Source: Naganishia liquefaciens (taxonomy: Eukaryota > Basidiomycota > Tremellomycetes > Filobasidiales > Filobasidiaceae). Taken from it: DNA of 64,000 bases. Location of the stretch: positions 1,505,168-1,569,167 of the forward strand of contig BLZA01000030.1 of the NCBI GenBank assembly GCA_013423385.1. Direction: 5' to 3'. Positions 1 through 11,496 of the stretch are shown here, one piece after another (the first letter of the stretch is position 1; the number at the start of each line of letters is the position of its first letter). Under the pieces are notes generated by a model, which did not search any database, was not told where the DNA came from, and saw only the letters and a list, made by a program, of their open reading frames with translations. A program made the position numbers and the translations under genes.

Positions 1-1920
1 TGCGACCTCAACCTCCTTCGCACTTGTCTTCCGACTCGGGCGGCTCGGATTCATCCGCATCCGCTCATCGAAACACCATGTCGACATCGAATTCTCCCGA
101 TCGTTCACGGATGGAAATGCGGCCAGATAGCAATGGCAACGGAAGCCTTCCCATGCGTCAACCCAGTCCGTCAGGGACAGCAAGCAAAGCGCCACTCTCC
201 GACATTCTGGGTCCTACCAGCTCAAACAAGTCGTCGCCCTTCCGCATGGGTCCTGCGGGGGAAGTCTCGCGGACGCTTGCACCTCTTCCAGTGTCTGGCT
301 ACGAACGACGAGGATCGGCATCGGGAACTCCAATGCAATCTCGTGATCATTCGGTGGATCCGCGCGCGGAAGGAACAGGACGCAATGATGCCGAGGCAGA
401 GGAAGCGCGAGACAAGGTGGGCGATCCGGCCGATTTTGATTACTCGATGCGACGACATTCGATTGCCGTTTTTCACGGAGAAGACAACGGTCCATTACGT
501 CCGCTTGCAGCTCGTCCACCACCAGCACCATCTCCGCTCGGACTCGGCGCGAACAACAGCGGTCTAGGAATGGATGCGGAAAATGAGGCCGCACGATTGG
601 CGATGAATAGGAAACGCAAGGAATCCCATGACAGAGCTGCAATGGGACATTTCGGCGATGCACACCTTCCCGGATTCGAACCCAACGGCGGCCCCAGTCG
701 GATTCCAAATCCCTCGGCGCCGCCCGCGAATCATGTCTTCCAGCCTCCAGCTCCACCGTCATTCAGTAACCCATTCGCTTCTTCGACAAGCTCGGCGACA
801 AGTATTCCATCAGAGGAGCTCGGTCCACCGGCGAAACGGCGGGGTTCGACGTACGATACCAAGATGCGACAGCTTTCGTTATCGGGAACACATCATGATT
901 CGCATCCAGGCAGTGCCGGGATGCTTCAAAACGCATCTCCGCAGCCCTGGAATCCTGCATTCGGCGATCGAAGAGATTCTACCGTCTCGGTATATTCGAC
1001 TCGGTCTCTGGCAAGTTCGATGAGTAAGTGGATCTCATTCCGTTCGAGATTGGTACTGACTTTCATCGATTCTCAGGCTCACAACCATCAGCCAACCCAA
1101 TGAATCCCCCATATCCTCCATATGGCACTGACCCGACTCAGCCCAATCATCCATCTGGTTACCCTGCATACCCAGCCCCGCCACCGCCCGGCAGCATGGC
1201 GTATCCACCTACAACCAATCACTCTCTGTACCAAGATCCCCGCGGAAGTGCATCTTCGGTTATGTCATCCTCAACGGCCGTACCGGACCACGCCCGGGCC
1301 GATCGGTCAAATCAAGCATCACCAGACTCGAACTCTGGCAAAGAATATACTCCCGTTCCCGTGTTGAGCTCATTGCCGCCGGAAACGAGGGACAGCATCG
1401 TCAATGGCTTGTCTGCGCCCTATTCGCGGTCGCCGGAATTGCGCGTGTCGCACAAGCTCGCAGAGAGGAAAAGGCGAAAGGAAATGAAGGATCTGTTTGA
1501 TGAGCTCAAGGAGCAGTTACCGGCAGACAGGGGAATGAAGTCGAGTAAATGGGAGATCTTGACACGGGGTGAGTAAAGTCGCTGTCATTGCCTCTTCCGT
1601 CAAGCTGATCATCAAGGACACTGGTAGCTGTCGACTTTATCGCCAATCTGAAGCGTCAAAACAGTGACATGACAAGAGAGATAGAAGGACTCCGCGCTGA
1701 AGTCAACACATTACGAGTGGGCGCTGCCGCGGCCGCGGCGGCGAGTGGGGTAACCTACGGCGTCCCGCCACCGCCACATTACCCCATGAGTCTCGGCAGC
1801 GGTCCGGCGTACAACTTGCCGCCGGCCGGTTATGCTCCGCCTGTGGCAGCGTATCCGCCGATGGGGAGCGCGAATGGATCGGCGCCGCCATCGCACGGGG
1901 GAACGCCGGTGCCGAGATGA
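1..1920 (+). CDS. bHLH transcription factor, 5' end outside window
   Basis: The reading frame is open from the window edge, so the start is missing. Exons end at about 1023, run 1077-1568, and finish 1628-1920, joined by introns with GTAAGTG..CTCAG and GTGAGT..GGTAG ends. A basic helix-loop-helix domain straddles the second intron: the basic region and helix 1 ([20 protein letters not shown]) lie at the end of exon 2, and helix 2 ([12 protein letters not shown]) opens exon 3, followed by a short coiled coil and an Ala run. The rest is Ser/Pro/Asn-rich and probably disordered. The H-E-R residues of the basic region fit E-box binding, so a DNA-binding dimeric nuclear factor is expected. This basic region followed by [15 protein letters not shown] is typical of a widespread fungal bHLH group. 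The target genes cannot be read from the sequence. Confidence 0.85.
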
Positions 1921-2288
1921 TATTACGCATGACGTCAGTTGTAGGGGTTTGTAGGGCAGAATGTATGAAGGCAGACTGCTGGTTGTGCATGCCTTTGACA
2001 GGTGTGATGAATGCTTGATATAAGATGCCTCTATTATACACGACGGCGACGATGCTGGGTGCCGCGGAAAGAGGTCGGCACAGAGAGAGAGAGCGCTCGC
2101 GAGAGAGAGAGCGCTCGCGAGAGAGAGAGAGAGCAGCAAGGAAAGTGCGCGACGGCTAGAAAGCGCGACTGCCGACTCTGGACAAACGAAAGCGAATGAC
2201 GCAGCGAGATTTCGACACGAGGGGTGCATGATGATTTCGCTTTCTGCATTCCCCGCCTGCGTTTCGTCTTCCCTATACTCCATTCACC
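1921..2288. other. Intergenic spacer upstream of TIM50
   Basis: This 368-bp stretch holds the 3' flank of the bHLH gene and the promoter and leader of TIM50. No gene is seen. It contains the GA-rich repeat listed separately. Confidence 0.6.
2081..2136. repeat. GA-rich tandem/inverted repeat
   Basis: Runs of (GA)n alternate with the self-complementary unit GCGCTCGCGAGAG, which occurs twice, about 150-200 bases upstream of the TIM50 start. It could form small hairpins or act as a GAGA-type promoter element, or it may be a microsatellite without function. Confidence 0.7.
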
Positions 2289-4160
2289 ATGTTCCGCACA
2301 GCACTCCGCCGCTACCCAGCATCCACCCGCGTCCTCGCCTTTCCCAAGTCCGGCCTGCCGCCCTCGGGAGCACAGCCAACGCCGGCCGAACGACCGTCCG
2401 ATGTGCCCGACTCGATCTCGTTCGAGCACAAGCCTGTCCCCGCCGAGGTCGCCGACAAGTTTGAACCGATCGTCAATGACATGTCCAAGGCTGCGCCCGA
2501 GGATGCACCGGTAGAGGAACCGAAAGCTACCACGACAACGCCTGCCCCGCTCGAACCGCCCGCAGCAGACGCAATTCCGGATAAGCCAGACCTTTCTTCC
2601 CTGCCGTCGCTCGACATCGACCCGGGCATGCCCGCTTCCATCGCGGAGCCCAACACATCTTCCGGAGGAGATCAGAATGCTGGCGGCAAAGAACGCACCG
2701 GTGCCCGTGCGAAACACAGCATGTCCTCGATTGATCGTCGATGGCGCACGATGCGACGGCTCGCGCTCGCCGGGTCGCTCGTCGGCGGTGGGATTGGCGC
2801 GTGGTACCTCGCGAACAAGGATGAGCCAGGAATGAATGATGCCGGAAGTGCGTGGGAACGGTTCAAGAACAACGCGAGCGAGTTGACGGACGTGAGTTGG
2901 GCGGTTTTTTTGGCCGAGTAGCTTTGTGCTGACAGAATCTCGGGGGCAGTACTTCAACAAGCCGGCATTTGACAAGTTGTTGCCGGACCCTCTTCCAGCG
3001 CCTCATCAGCGTCCATACACGCTACTCGTCGACCTTGACGGCATGCTCGTCGCCAGCTCATGGGATGTGAGTGATCGTCATCATAATTTGCGTGCTGTAT
3101 CTGAACCCATATCAGCGAACCCACGGATGGCGGACAGCGAAGCGTCCAGGCGTAGACTACTTCCTCGCCTACCTTTCGCAGTTCTATGAGATTGTACTCT
3201 TCACGTCGCAGCCGCTCTACGTATGTCTCCTTTCCCCCCGTCCGTACGCACAAGCATTCAAAGCTAACCTGCTCTTCATCAGACCGCGATGCCTGTTGCG
3301 GAAAAGCTCGATCCCTTCCAGGCGTATCTGCCATACAAGCTCTACCGTGAATCCACACGATACATCAAGGGAAAGATTGTCAAGGTAGGTTTGGTTCCGC
3401 GTGACTCCTGCCACCGCATGTTAATCGGTCGCCCTCCCAGGATCTTTCTTACCTCAACCGTGATCTCAGCAAGGTTATTCTCCTCGATACAAACCCAGAG
3501 CACGCAGCGCTACAGCCCGAGAACTGCATCATCATGCCAAAGTGGGAAGGTCAAGCCGGCGACCACGGTCTGGTAGATTACATACCTTTCCTCGAATGTA
3601 CGCTAGCCCCTCTGGCCATCTTGCCTTACGAATCACTCACCCACATCTGCTTTTTCACAGCTATCGGTATCTTCCAGCCTCCCGACGTCCGACCGATCAT
3701 CAAAGCGTACGAGGGCAAGAACATTCCGATTGAATACGCCCAGCGTGAAGCCGAGCGTAAACAGGCGGCCATCGAGGAGTGGGAGCGCGAGCACGGAGGA
3801 GCTCTTGTCGGCGCTGGAGCGGGATCGAGTTGGCTCAGCAAGGCGTTTAGCGGACTGGGCGGCGTAAGTTCCTGTTTCTCAGATCTTTTTCAACCCCGCT
3901 GATCCCCTCCGTAGAAGGCCGCACAAAAACCGACGCAGCCCATGACCTACCTCGAACAGAAGCGCGCACAGGCCCAGAAGCTGTATCAAGAGGAACAAGA
4001 ATACTGGCGACAGAACGCCGATGAGATTAAGCGGCTAATGGAGGAGGATCGACAGAAGCAGATGGCCGAGATGAAGGGCAGCTTGATGGGGATGATGCCG
4101 TTCGGGCAGTCGGCGAGCGGCGCGAGCCCGGCCGAGGGGCAGGCACAGCCGGGCAAGTGA
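2289..4160 (+). CDS. TIM50: Mitochondrial inner membrane import receptor subunit TIM50
   Basis: Seven exons (2289-2891, 2950-3066, 3116-3220, 3283-3384, 3441-3597, 3661-3863, 3915-4160) join in frame to a 510-residue protein. Residues 1-25 look like a presequence. A disordered acidic region follows, then one membrane segment near residues 155-175 ([17 protein letters not shown]), then the FCP1-like phosphatase fold. Diagnostic motifs are [44 protein letters not shown] and [14 protein letters not shown]. The phosphatase signature DxDxT reads DLDGM, so the catalytic Thr is absent, as is usual in Tim50. The C-terminal tail is a charged helix that may form a coiled coil. In the TIM23 complex Tim50 faces the intermembrane space and receives presequences from TOM. 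Confidence 0.95.
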
Positions 4161-4539
4161 TCGGCTTGTGAATAACAAGAAAAACAATATGACATGGCGC
4201 ACCACCTCTCTCTGTCCATGCGGTCTCCAAACCCGATGACGTTGATCCGGCGATGCTAATGTCGACAATTCACCATTGTTAGTCTCTTGAGGTTTGGTCT
4301 CGGGCCGATGCAAGGGTTAGTGTTTTCGGCATCACCTTCCGCTCGGCGTGAGGATAGCCGAGCCGCCATGGAATGCCTCTGTGACATAATTAACCTCAGG
4401 CCGTTTTATCCTCTGCCAAATCAGAGATCGGGAGGTTATGCGTCTCTGATTCCCGCGGTCCAAGGTCAACTACAAGCCATACAAAGGTGTCCTGGCGAAT
4501 CTATTTATCGATTACACGGTTCTAGCTAATATTATACGT
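4161..4539. other. Convergent 3' spacer
   Basis: This 379-bp stretch lies between two converging genes, TIM50 (+) and the membrane protein (-). It presumably holds both terminators. No ORF, tRNA or repeat was recognised. Confidence 0.5.
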
Positions 4540-6036
4540 CTATAGCACACTTTCTCGGCTTTCACTCAACATCATCTTGGTCAATCCCGTTTGGCCCTGT
4601 CGCGTTGGTGTCAAAGGCATATCCGGACGCCCGAAATATCCGGCCGTCGCTGCGTCGGTACCGGCACGTAGCGGAGTAGCATTACTTGTCGTCGCAGAAC
4701 GCCCACGTCCAGGTGGCGGTGGCCGCATCTTTCCCTCATCATCCAAGTTTTCACGGGGCCCGCCCACATCGGCTTCCAGAGCGACGCCGTCTTTCCGCGT
4801 ACCGGCATGCGAGACCGTCAATGCACGATCCCGTGCGCGCGGGCGTTGAGCTCGACCGCCCGTGCCGCCGAGATAGAATGAGCCAGTGCCCGTTGACGAG
4901 GCCGTTAGTGCACGTGGGCGTTTCGGCGCGGGGCTGTATGGCGGAATCTGGGATTGGGGAGACGTGATGGTGCCTGCTTGAGGGATCGGGACGAGCGGAC
5001 CTAGTGGTGACATCGGCAGTTTCGGAGCTAGGTGTAACATGGTGACGTTTGCTGTCAGAGATGACGAAGACCGTCGTCCGCGGGGAAGCATTCGCGGACT
5101 TCGCGTGGCGCTCTGTGCCGTTGACGATTGATGGTGGAACGCCGGGCGCGGCGTGACGGGCGGTGTTATTTGCGTCATGTCGGTCGTCGGTGCTTCTAAA
5201 TCTTCTTCGACGTCGATATAGACAAGGTGGTGTTCCGCTTGACTGCCTAGAGCAAGAAGTGCGATGATTGGGTTCGTAATGAGCCCGGCAAGGAATCCGT
5301 AAACCGGTTTGATCGCCTGCAGTAACCGTCAGCAAAGTCGTCTTGTCAAAAATCGAAAGGCGCATACCTGCGGAGCCCATTTATTGCCCATATTTCCCGT
5401 TCCGTAAATGGGACCCAGAATGACGATAGCAAGGCACCACAATGGCAAGCCGAAGACAACGCCCAAGCCGAGGCCCTGGATTCCTGTTAAAATGAATCGC
5501 TTGAGGAATGTTCGCGGTCCATGCCAGTCAAAAAGCATGTTGTTCTCTGTCCCTTCGAAAATGAAGCGGATCAACATGAGCGGATAGTAGCTGAAACGGT
5601 GGTGGGAAGACGTTTCACGCTCCACAGGTTTTTCTTCAGGTGTCGAAGCTTCGGACGCCTTTTGCGCCTTCGCCGAGTCCTTTTTCTTGCCAAATCGATT
5701 CAAGACCTGCCTCGGATCTGGCAGGTCTTCCACATGGGGCCACACAAAAGGCAATGGTCGCACCGCATGGTGATGCAAATCGGAGTGAATAAGACCGCTG
5801 GAGATGATCATTGAAATCGCGGTTTGAATCAACGGTGTCACGCCGAGATCTCCGGCGATGGTATTCTCGCTAAAAACCCACATTCGGACCGTTGATTGGG
5901 AATGGTACATGGCATAGGCGATTCCAAAGTTGGCTCCGGCATCGATGAGGGCGGCGACCAGGCCTTGAACGACAAGGATGTAAAAGTACTGCCGACCTGT
6001 CAGCGGGGTCGGGAATGGAAAGAAAATTGACGGCAT
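4540..6036 (-). CDS. Fungal multi-pass membrane protein of unknown function
   Basis: Two exons (5368-6036 and 4540-5316, read right to left) are separated by a 51-nt intron with GTATGC..GCAG ends and give 481 residues. Hydrophobic segments lie near residues 12-32, 62-78, 155-185 and 190-212, with a further one after the splice (GFLAGLITNPIIALLALG). That suggests five or six membrane passes with a charged loop between. The last roughly 200 residues are Ser/Pro/Arg-rich and likely cytosolic and disordered. The core resembles an uncharacterised conserved fungal membrane family, perhaps one of the DUF2456 type, but I am not certain of the family. No catalytic motif is visible, so function is left open. 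Confidence 0.75.
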
Positions 6037-6756
6037 GACAAAGTGCGAGCGGGACGAACGAATCGCTATGTTGACATGATGTTGCGAGTATTGAGAAACG
6101 CCAAGTCCCAGATGGCCTCAACAGTCACCACAGAGTCTCATGAGGCGAAAGAAGGCATCGTCCGAGAATTCAGCTCGAGCGAAGCGACGTCTGCCGGTTT
6201 TTTGGCGACGCATGTCTCAGCGGACGGATGCAACTGCGGAAAGGAGGCTGGCGCGTTTCACCACTTCGTTTCAGGTCTGCGCTATCTTGCTGGATACGTG
6301 GAATGGTAATGTTGCCAATGCGACGACCAACGAGACAAGTTGGAGAATGGGATGCAAGCTCGTTCATGGACTGATACATCCTTTGTGTCCAATGTTCAAA
6401 CCTGTACACTCTTTGGCTGAGCTCTCTTTTCGATATCGTAAAAGGATGACAATAGCCCAGCCCGGTGTCATTGGGGGCAGAGAAAGAAAGGTTATCTTGG
6501 TTTGATTCTGTTCTTCTTGCAGTATCGATCAGTACATATGGACACCCCTTAGCACCGGCTTAGGCAATGGGCCCGGGCATCACACATTCCTCTTCAAGCC
6601 AACCACTCCATCTTCGCTCCCTTCGCTTCCATCTGCCAAGCAAGTTAGCAGTTCAAACTTCCCTCTGGGCAACGGTCACGCTTTGAGCCTACTCGAAACG
6701 CTCTTTGTGACACTTTCTTATCACATCATTTGCATCTCTCCCTCACCACAACAGTG
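6037..6756. other. Divergent promoter region
   Basis: This 720-bp stretch lies between the starts of the membrane protein gene (-) and the secreted-protein gene (+). Only short overlapping ORFs without recognisable content are present. A pyrimidine-rich tract of about 150 bases (6580-6745) precedes the downstream start and is the likely core promoter and leader. Confidence 0.5.
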
Positions 6757-7935
6757 ATGCATCTCAACGCCTTGATTCTTGGCGCAATCGCGCTGTCTAA
6801 GCTCGCGCGTTGTAAGTTGCCGTCGAATGCTCTCGATGATTTTATCTGGACCTGACCTTTTCGCCAGCTTCCCCTATACCGACCAGTGACGCCCCATCGA
6901 CCGATCTCCAGGCACGTGAAACGGTGAATCCCGACTGCGCCGAGCTTCCCGTGATGGTCGTAAACAGTGCAATCAAGCTTTGGGACCAAGTGCCCACCCG
7001 GTACGATATGGCTCGTAGTCTTCGAGCCAATGATGATTTCAAAGAGCTCGCGGGAGTCGCTGATGCCATAACCAATGTCAGGCCCGAGTACGTTTATTCC
7101 GATGAGGCGGGCCCATAAGCTGATGTTTCATTCGCCTGCAACGAAGCTGGATACCTGGAACTGTTTTCCAGGCTTCAACCGCATTTTACAAGAATGGAAC
7201 ATCAAGGGAAAGTAACGCCTACAAGCCGCTGATCCAGGTCGAGAGGGACAATTTGAAGAAAGTCCATGTTCCGGTGTTGAAGTTGTTTGGCAACAAGGAT
7301 CCGGTCTACCTGACGGATTACACCTTTGAGCTCGTCGGGGACGGCTCAACGGTTGTTTGGTATCAGTCAGTCTGTTCAAAGTCCGTTGATAATCGCCAAC
7401 TGAATTTTCCTCCCCTAGTGCCCTTCAACAAGCTTTCCACGTGCCCATCGTGCAACAGCGACTAGCAAGCATCAACCCAAACTACACGGCCACCGATCTC
7501 ACGACCGAAGATGACAAGATTTACAAAGTCATGGCCAAGATGGAGATGCTGACAGGAGAGACACCACAGCAGATGCGATACAACGATTTTCCCTGGAAGA
7601 GCGATGGAGGAGAACTCAACGTCGTGCCAGGCTTCGATCCGCTCAGCTATAGCCCCACTGTCCTCTACACAACGGACAAGAAGCTGCGCCCAATCACGCG
7701 ATCCCAGCGCGACAAGTACCTTCTCCTCGACTGCAGAGTCTACGGACCAGGGGAAGACGGAACACCCGTAGACAAGGCCGATGATCTGCTGGACCTTGAC
7801 CAATTGACGGATCAAACGTACTGGGGTATCCGTCTTCCATTCCAGGCACCAGTGGAGGGTGACTTCCCCTTGCTAAAGGTCGCACCGCCAACTGTCAATA
7901 CAGACGCATATCTCAGTCACTCTTCCAGCTCGTAG
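6757..7935 (+). CDS. Secreted protein of unknown function
   Basis: The start ATG at 6757 opens a short hydrophobic leader (MHLNALILGAIALSKLA), and the first intron (6812-6867, GTAAGT..CCAG) falls right after it. Exon 2 starts at 6868. Its end and the next acceptor are uncertain: GTACGT at 7088 with an AAG acceptor at 7146 keeps frame, as does GTTTAT at 7092 with TTTTCCAG at 7171. A later intron (7366-7418, GTCAGT..CTAG) restores the frame of the last exon, which runs to 7935. The mature protein, about 320-330 residues, is soluble, acidic and has a Ser-rich tail. I recognise no catalytic motif. A signal peptide followed by a soluble body suggests secretion or vacuolar delivery. Confidence 0.65.
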
Positions 7936-8249
7936 TTGGCCGAAGAAGGTATCTTTGTCGTAATCTAGAGGTCGCTGGGACGTTATGTCATCGGGACTTA
8001 GTTTCGCGTCATAGAGTTTCAGTATGCACGCTGGTCTTATTTTCGACGCGAAGAAGGCGTTGATAACCTTATTTATATCCATGTCACCCTGAGAAGATTG
8101 GCCCACAGTCTCGTCCCGCTTGATACGCCGTGGAGTCGGCGTTATACCTCGTAATCCTGCACTTTTTGGAAGAGCAGAGAAGCACATGCACTTGCGCGCA
8201 AGCGAAAATGAATTTGGCTGCCGCTGTCTTGTTGCCATAGATTCCAAGA
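7936..8249. other. Convergent 3' spacer
   Basis: This 314-bp stretch between converging genes shows no recognisable element. Confidence 0.45.
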
Positions 8250-10122
8250 CTACAGACTTGTACTGTACACCCTGCGCCACCACTGTCTACGCCTTGTCAC
8301 GTGAATTGGCACTGCTCCCTCCGGAATCCTAACCACGACCGGCGACGGCCTCGCGTTCTCCCAGACATCATCACAGTAGACCCATCCAGCCTCATCACAC
8401 TCGCTCGTACTCCAGTCCGCTGCAAGATCAACGCGCCACTCTTCGCCCGGGACAAAACTCCAACCGGGAACGAGACTGAGGGCGACGCGGCCGTCCGAGG
8501 CGGCGGGAGGGGAGTTATTGACAGCCGGGAGGCCTTCGGACCAGAGCGACAACGTGGGATTGCGCGGTAAGACCCGGACCCAGGGTCTCCGTTCCGAGGA
8601 TTTGAGGAAACGTGAAGACCATGCGGTTTCCGGCGGGACGAGCATATCCTGCGCATTCCCAGCATCCGCGTCTGTCGACGCCTGCTTGAGCGGCTCGGAC
8701 TTCCAGGCCGGATCCAGGCGTTCATTCTCCCATACGCGTACCTCACGAATCTCGCTTTGAGCGATGGCGTCATCCAGTCGGTCTGTGAGAACCCATCGCT
8801 CGGCTTTGGCGCGCCATTGTTTGAGGCGCGACGGGCGAAGGAAGCCTTGACTCCAGAGAGCGGCGTAGACGAATGCCGGATGGAAGACGACTGGAGGGAG
8901 AATACCGAGAGGAAGAAGCAAGAAAGGGATCGCGCCAGAAGGCAGGATCGGAAGGAAGAGAGTTGGTGGCAGGAGCAGCATTAGAATGTGAGTTGCCGAT
9001 AGCGGGAATGTTGTCGGTGGCGGCGAGGTCGTGGCGATATTCGGCGAGATCATTGTCAAATACGGCAAGATGCCGTCATAGATGTCCGAACTATCTGACG
9101 TGAGATTCCATCAACAACATGGCATACTGTACTCACGTCAGTCCCATCAAGTTCTGGATTCCCTGGAGATTCATGTAGTAGTCCACACCCGATTCCGGGA
9201 CGCCCGCGGATGCTGCCGGAATGATGGTGCCATCACTATCAACAGTACTTCCGTGTGCTTTGCCCTCGCTGCCTTGATCGCCTACATCTCCTCGAGCGGC
9301 CGGATTTGTTGCGGGATCAATGTTGGCTGTTAACGATGCGCCGATGCTTCCTGCGAGCGGATTCGAGAGCATGGACTTGGGAGCCGGTACAGCCGTCGGG
9401 AGTGAAGAAGGATTAGACAGGGTTGGATGTGCCTTCTCGTATTGATGCAGAAGGATGAGGATCAATGCCGCCGATGGGACGCATAGTAGGAGCCGTGGAT
9501 AAAAGGCTGAAAGGCATGAGGATTCAGGGATTCGAGGTCGCCGAGAAGACTCACAGATCATAGTCCAACACATGATCCACGTCCAAGTCCACAGCGGCTT
9601 CCTCCAAAACATGACCTCTTCAACCCGATCCATCGTCCAAAAGAGGAATCCCACGCGAGCCACGAAACGTCGAAAGTTATTTGTCATGTTGGGCAAGCTC
9701 AGTCCCTCTCTCTGCGAAGAAAGCATTCGTATCTTTCCGGGTGCTCCGGGATGGGTCGATGTCGGGGACGACTTGTTCGGTATCGAAGATGGAAGGATGC
9801 TTGATAAGAACATGTCCGCTACACCGCCTGACAATGCTCCAGCCGTAAAGCTTGACGCGGAAGGCATAGATCCTGTGCCTTCTCGCGGAACCGACTTCTT
9901 GCCATTGTTCGCTGCTACTACCGTCGCCGGTGGGGGGAAGGACGCGAGTCTCGACCGGTGCTTCGTATCCTGCGCATGTGAGTCCTGGACGTCGAGATTG
10001 GGATTGCCCGCTGTTGATTGACCCTCGTCGGCAGACGGTGGCGGTATGCGGATCGCGCTCGGCGGGATCTGGGCGAAGGCGAGGAGAAAGTCTCGCTCGA
10101 TTTTCAAGGGGTCCGAGGGCAT
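8250..10122 (-). CDS. Peroxisomal membrane peroxin of the Pex23/24/30 class (dysferlin domain)
   Basis: Three exons (9555-10122, 9137-9506, 8250-9090, transcribed right to left) give 592 residues. The 48-nt first intron is a multiple of three and open, so plain ORF calling reads through it. The N-terminal 140 residues are disordered. Then come several membrane segments: around the first junction (FWTMDRVEEVMFWRKPLWTW), just after it (LLLCVPSAALILILLHQY), and a paired hydrophobic stretch after the second junction (LMLLLPPTLFLPILPSGAIPFL is the core). The C-terminus carries a dysferlin-type module: GWSFVPGEEWRVD, a WSTSECDEAGWVY segment, and the terminal TRRRQWWRR. This layout matches fungal Pex24/Pex30-type ER-peroxisome proteins that regulate peroxisome number. 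Which paralog it is cannot be settled here. Confidence 0.85.
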
Positions 10123-10891
10123 GGCTGGATGGCTGGATGGCGTGAAGGTGATTGAAAGGGAACAGAGCAGACTGCGTCAACTGAAATGGCCGCTCGTCTG
10201 ACTTTGAGTAACCGGCGATGACGAATGACGCTCGATCGCTCCGTCGCGCTTGCTCGCCATTGCGGGCCTGACGGACCTCCCCTGCACCTTCTCAGCCTAG
10301 CGAGTCTGCAATTCTTGAGCCGGCTTGGAGATGAGACCGCTGCTCATGCGTCACGGTTGGTTCTTGTCATTGCATCTCCAGGACTTCGGGACAAAGACTC
10401 GCGTTTCCCTGACGATTCGCCGCAAACGTAATTGGACCATTTATTGCCTTTTGACAGAGGCAACCCACTAAACTAAAGGGAAAGCAGAGGACTAAGGGAG
10501 TTTGAAAGACCGGTGATGAAGGAAAGGGCAGGAAACACGAAAGGTCTCCAGGCTGATAGGGCCTTTGTGTATACTGGCAGACAGCACCGATTGAGGGAGC
10601 GATGTTCGGTCCACGAAAAGAAATTCCAGCAAACCTCTACGGGTTTTCTTGAGCGACGCCACGAATCTCAAAATTCTACTTCTGCTTCAAATTGACTGCA
10701 AAAGAAGGGAGCCAGGGGGCGCTGTACTGGCGTGGTCCAGACCAGACCAGTGCGGGTTTCAGCTCCGAGACCCCGGCTTCTCGTCGACACCACTCCTAAT
10801 CAATAAAAGATAGTAAGAACGATGATTAGCGGGGCGAATCCGCTCATACAACCGTTTATCTGGTTCGAGGGTTTCCATCCATCACCAGGTC
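10123..10891. other. Intergenic region between peroxin and CYSTM genes
   Basis: This 769-bp stretch holds the promoter of the peroxin gene (-) and the 3' flank of the CYSTM gene (-). Short ORFs are present but none has recognisable content. A small direct repeat, CCAGACCAGACCAG, lies near 10736-10752. Confidence 0.45.
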
Positions 10892-11496
10892 TTAGAACAT
10901 CATGTCGCAACACATTTCTTCGGCTACACGCCACGAAGGGAAGAATCAGATGGACGTCAGATACATGAAGGATCGTATCGCACGCACCGCAACAACAGCA
11001 TAGCGCACCGGCGCAACATGCCAAACATCCCGACCCGCCACCTGACGACTTCTGCGGAGCTTGTTGAACCATGATCGGCTGGGCTTGTTGCGGAGGGTAG
11101 CTGCAGGAGCCGAGCAAATTAGCGGTTAGTATCTCGAGCCCTTCGTCATACGTACTATTGCTCTGCCAGGAAAGAACGCGAAGATGCAAGATCGCATCGT
11201 CAACTTGCTCTATCATTCCCCGTAAGAATTCACTTACGACCAGGTTGAGCATACGCCTGTTGCGGCTGCGGCGGATAGTATCCCCCGCCCTGCTGCATCG
11301 GTGGTCCTCCGTAACCACCCTGCATCGGCGGTCCGCCGTAGCCCTGTCCCTGAGGTGGTCCGCCGTAGCCTCCCTGGTTTTGGTAGTACTGCGTGTCGGG
11401 TTTGCGAGACGTGAAGGGTTTGAGAAGAGAGAAGCGGAGACGGTTGAGTGTGGTGGTTGGTGCGAGAGAGTCGAGGGTGGAGAGGGAGTCGTTCAT
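10892..11496 (-). CDS. CYSTM (cysteine-rich transmembrane module) protein with a 7-nt microexon
   Basis: Four exons join in perfect frame: 11238-11496 (259 nt), 11156-11162 (7 nt), 10988-11100 (113 nt) and 10892-10923 (32 nt), 411 nt in all, giving 136 residues. The middle is Gln/Gly/Pro/Tyr-rich with repeated GGYGGPP units. The C-terminus is a classic CYSTM tail: GCLACCAGALCCCCAEE followed by MCCDMMF. The ALCCCC/AEE junction exists only after the last intron (GTGCGT..TGTAG) is removed, and the tail would otherwise run on into nonsense. CYSTM proteins are short tail-anchored membrane proteins, usually at the plasma membrane, linked to stress and metal tolerance. The long N-terminal part before the Gly/Pro repeats may mean that the true start is further in. 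Confidence 0.85.
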
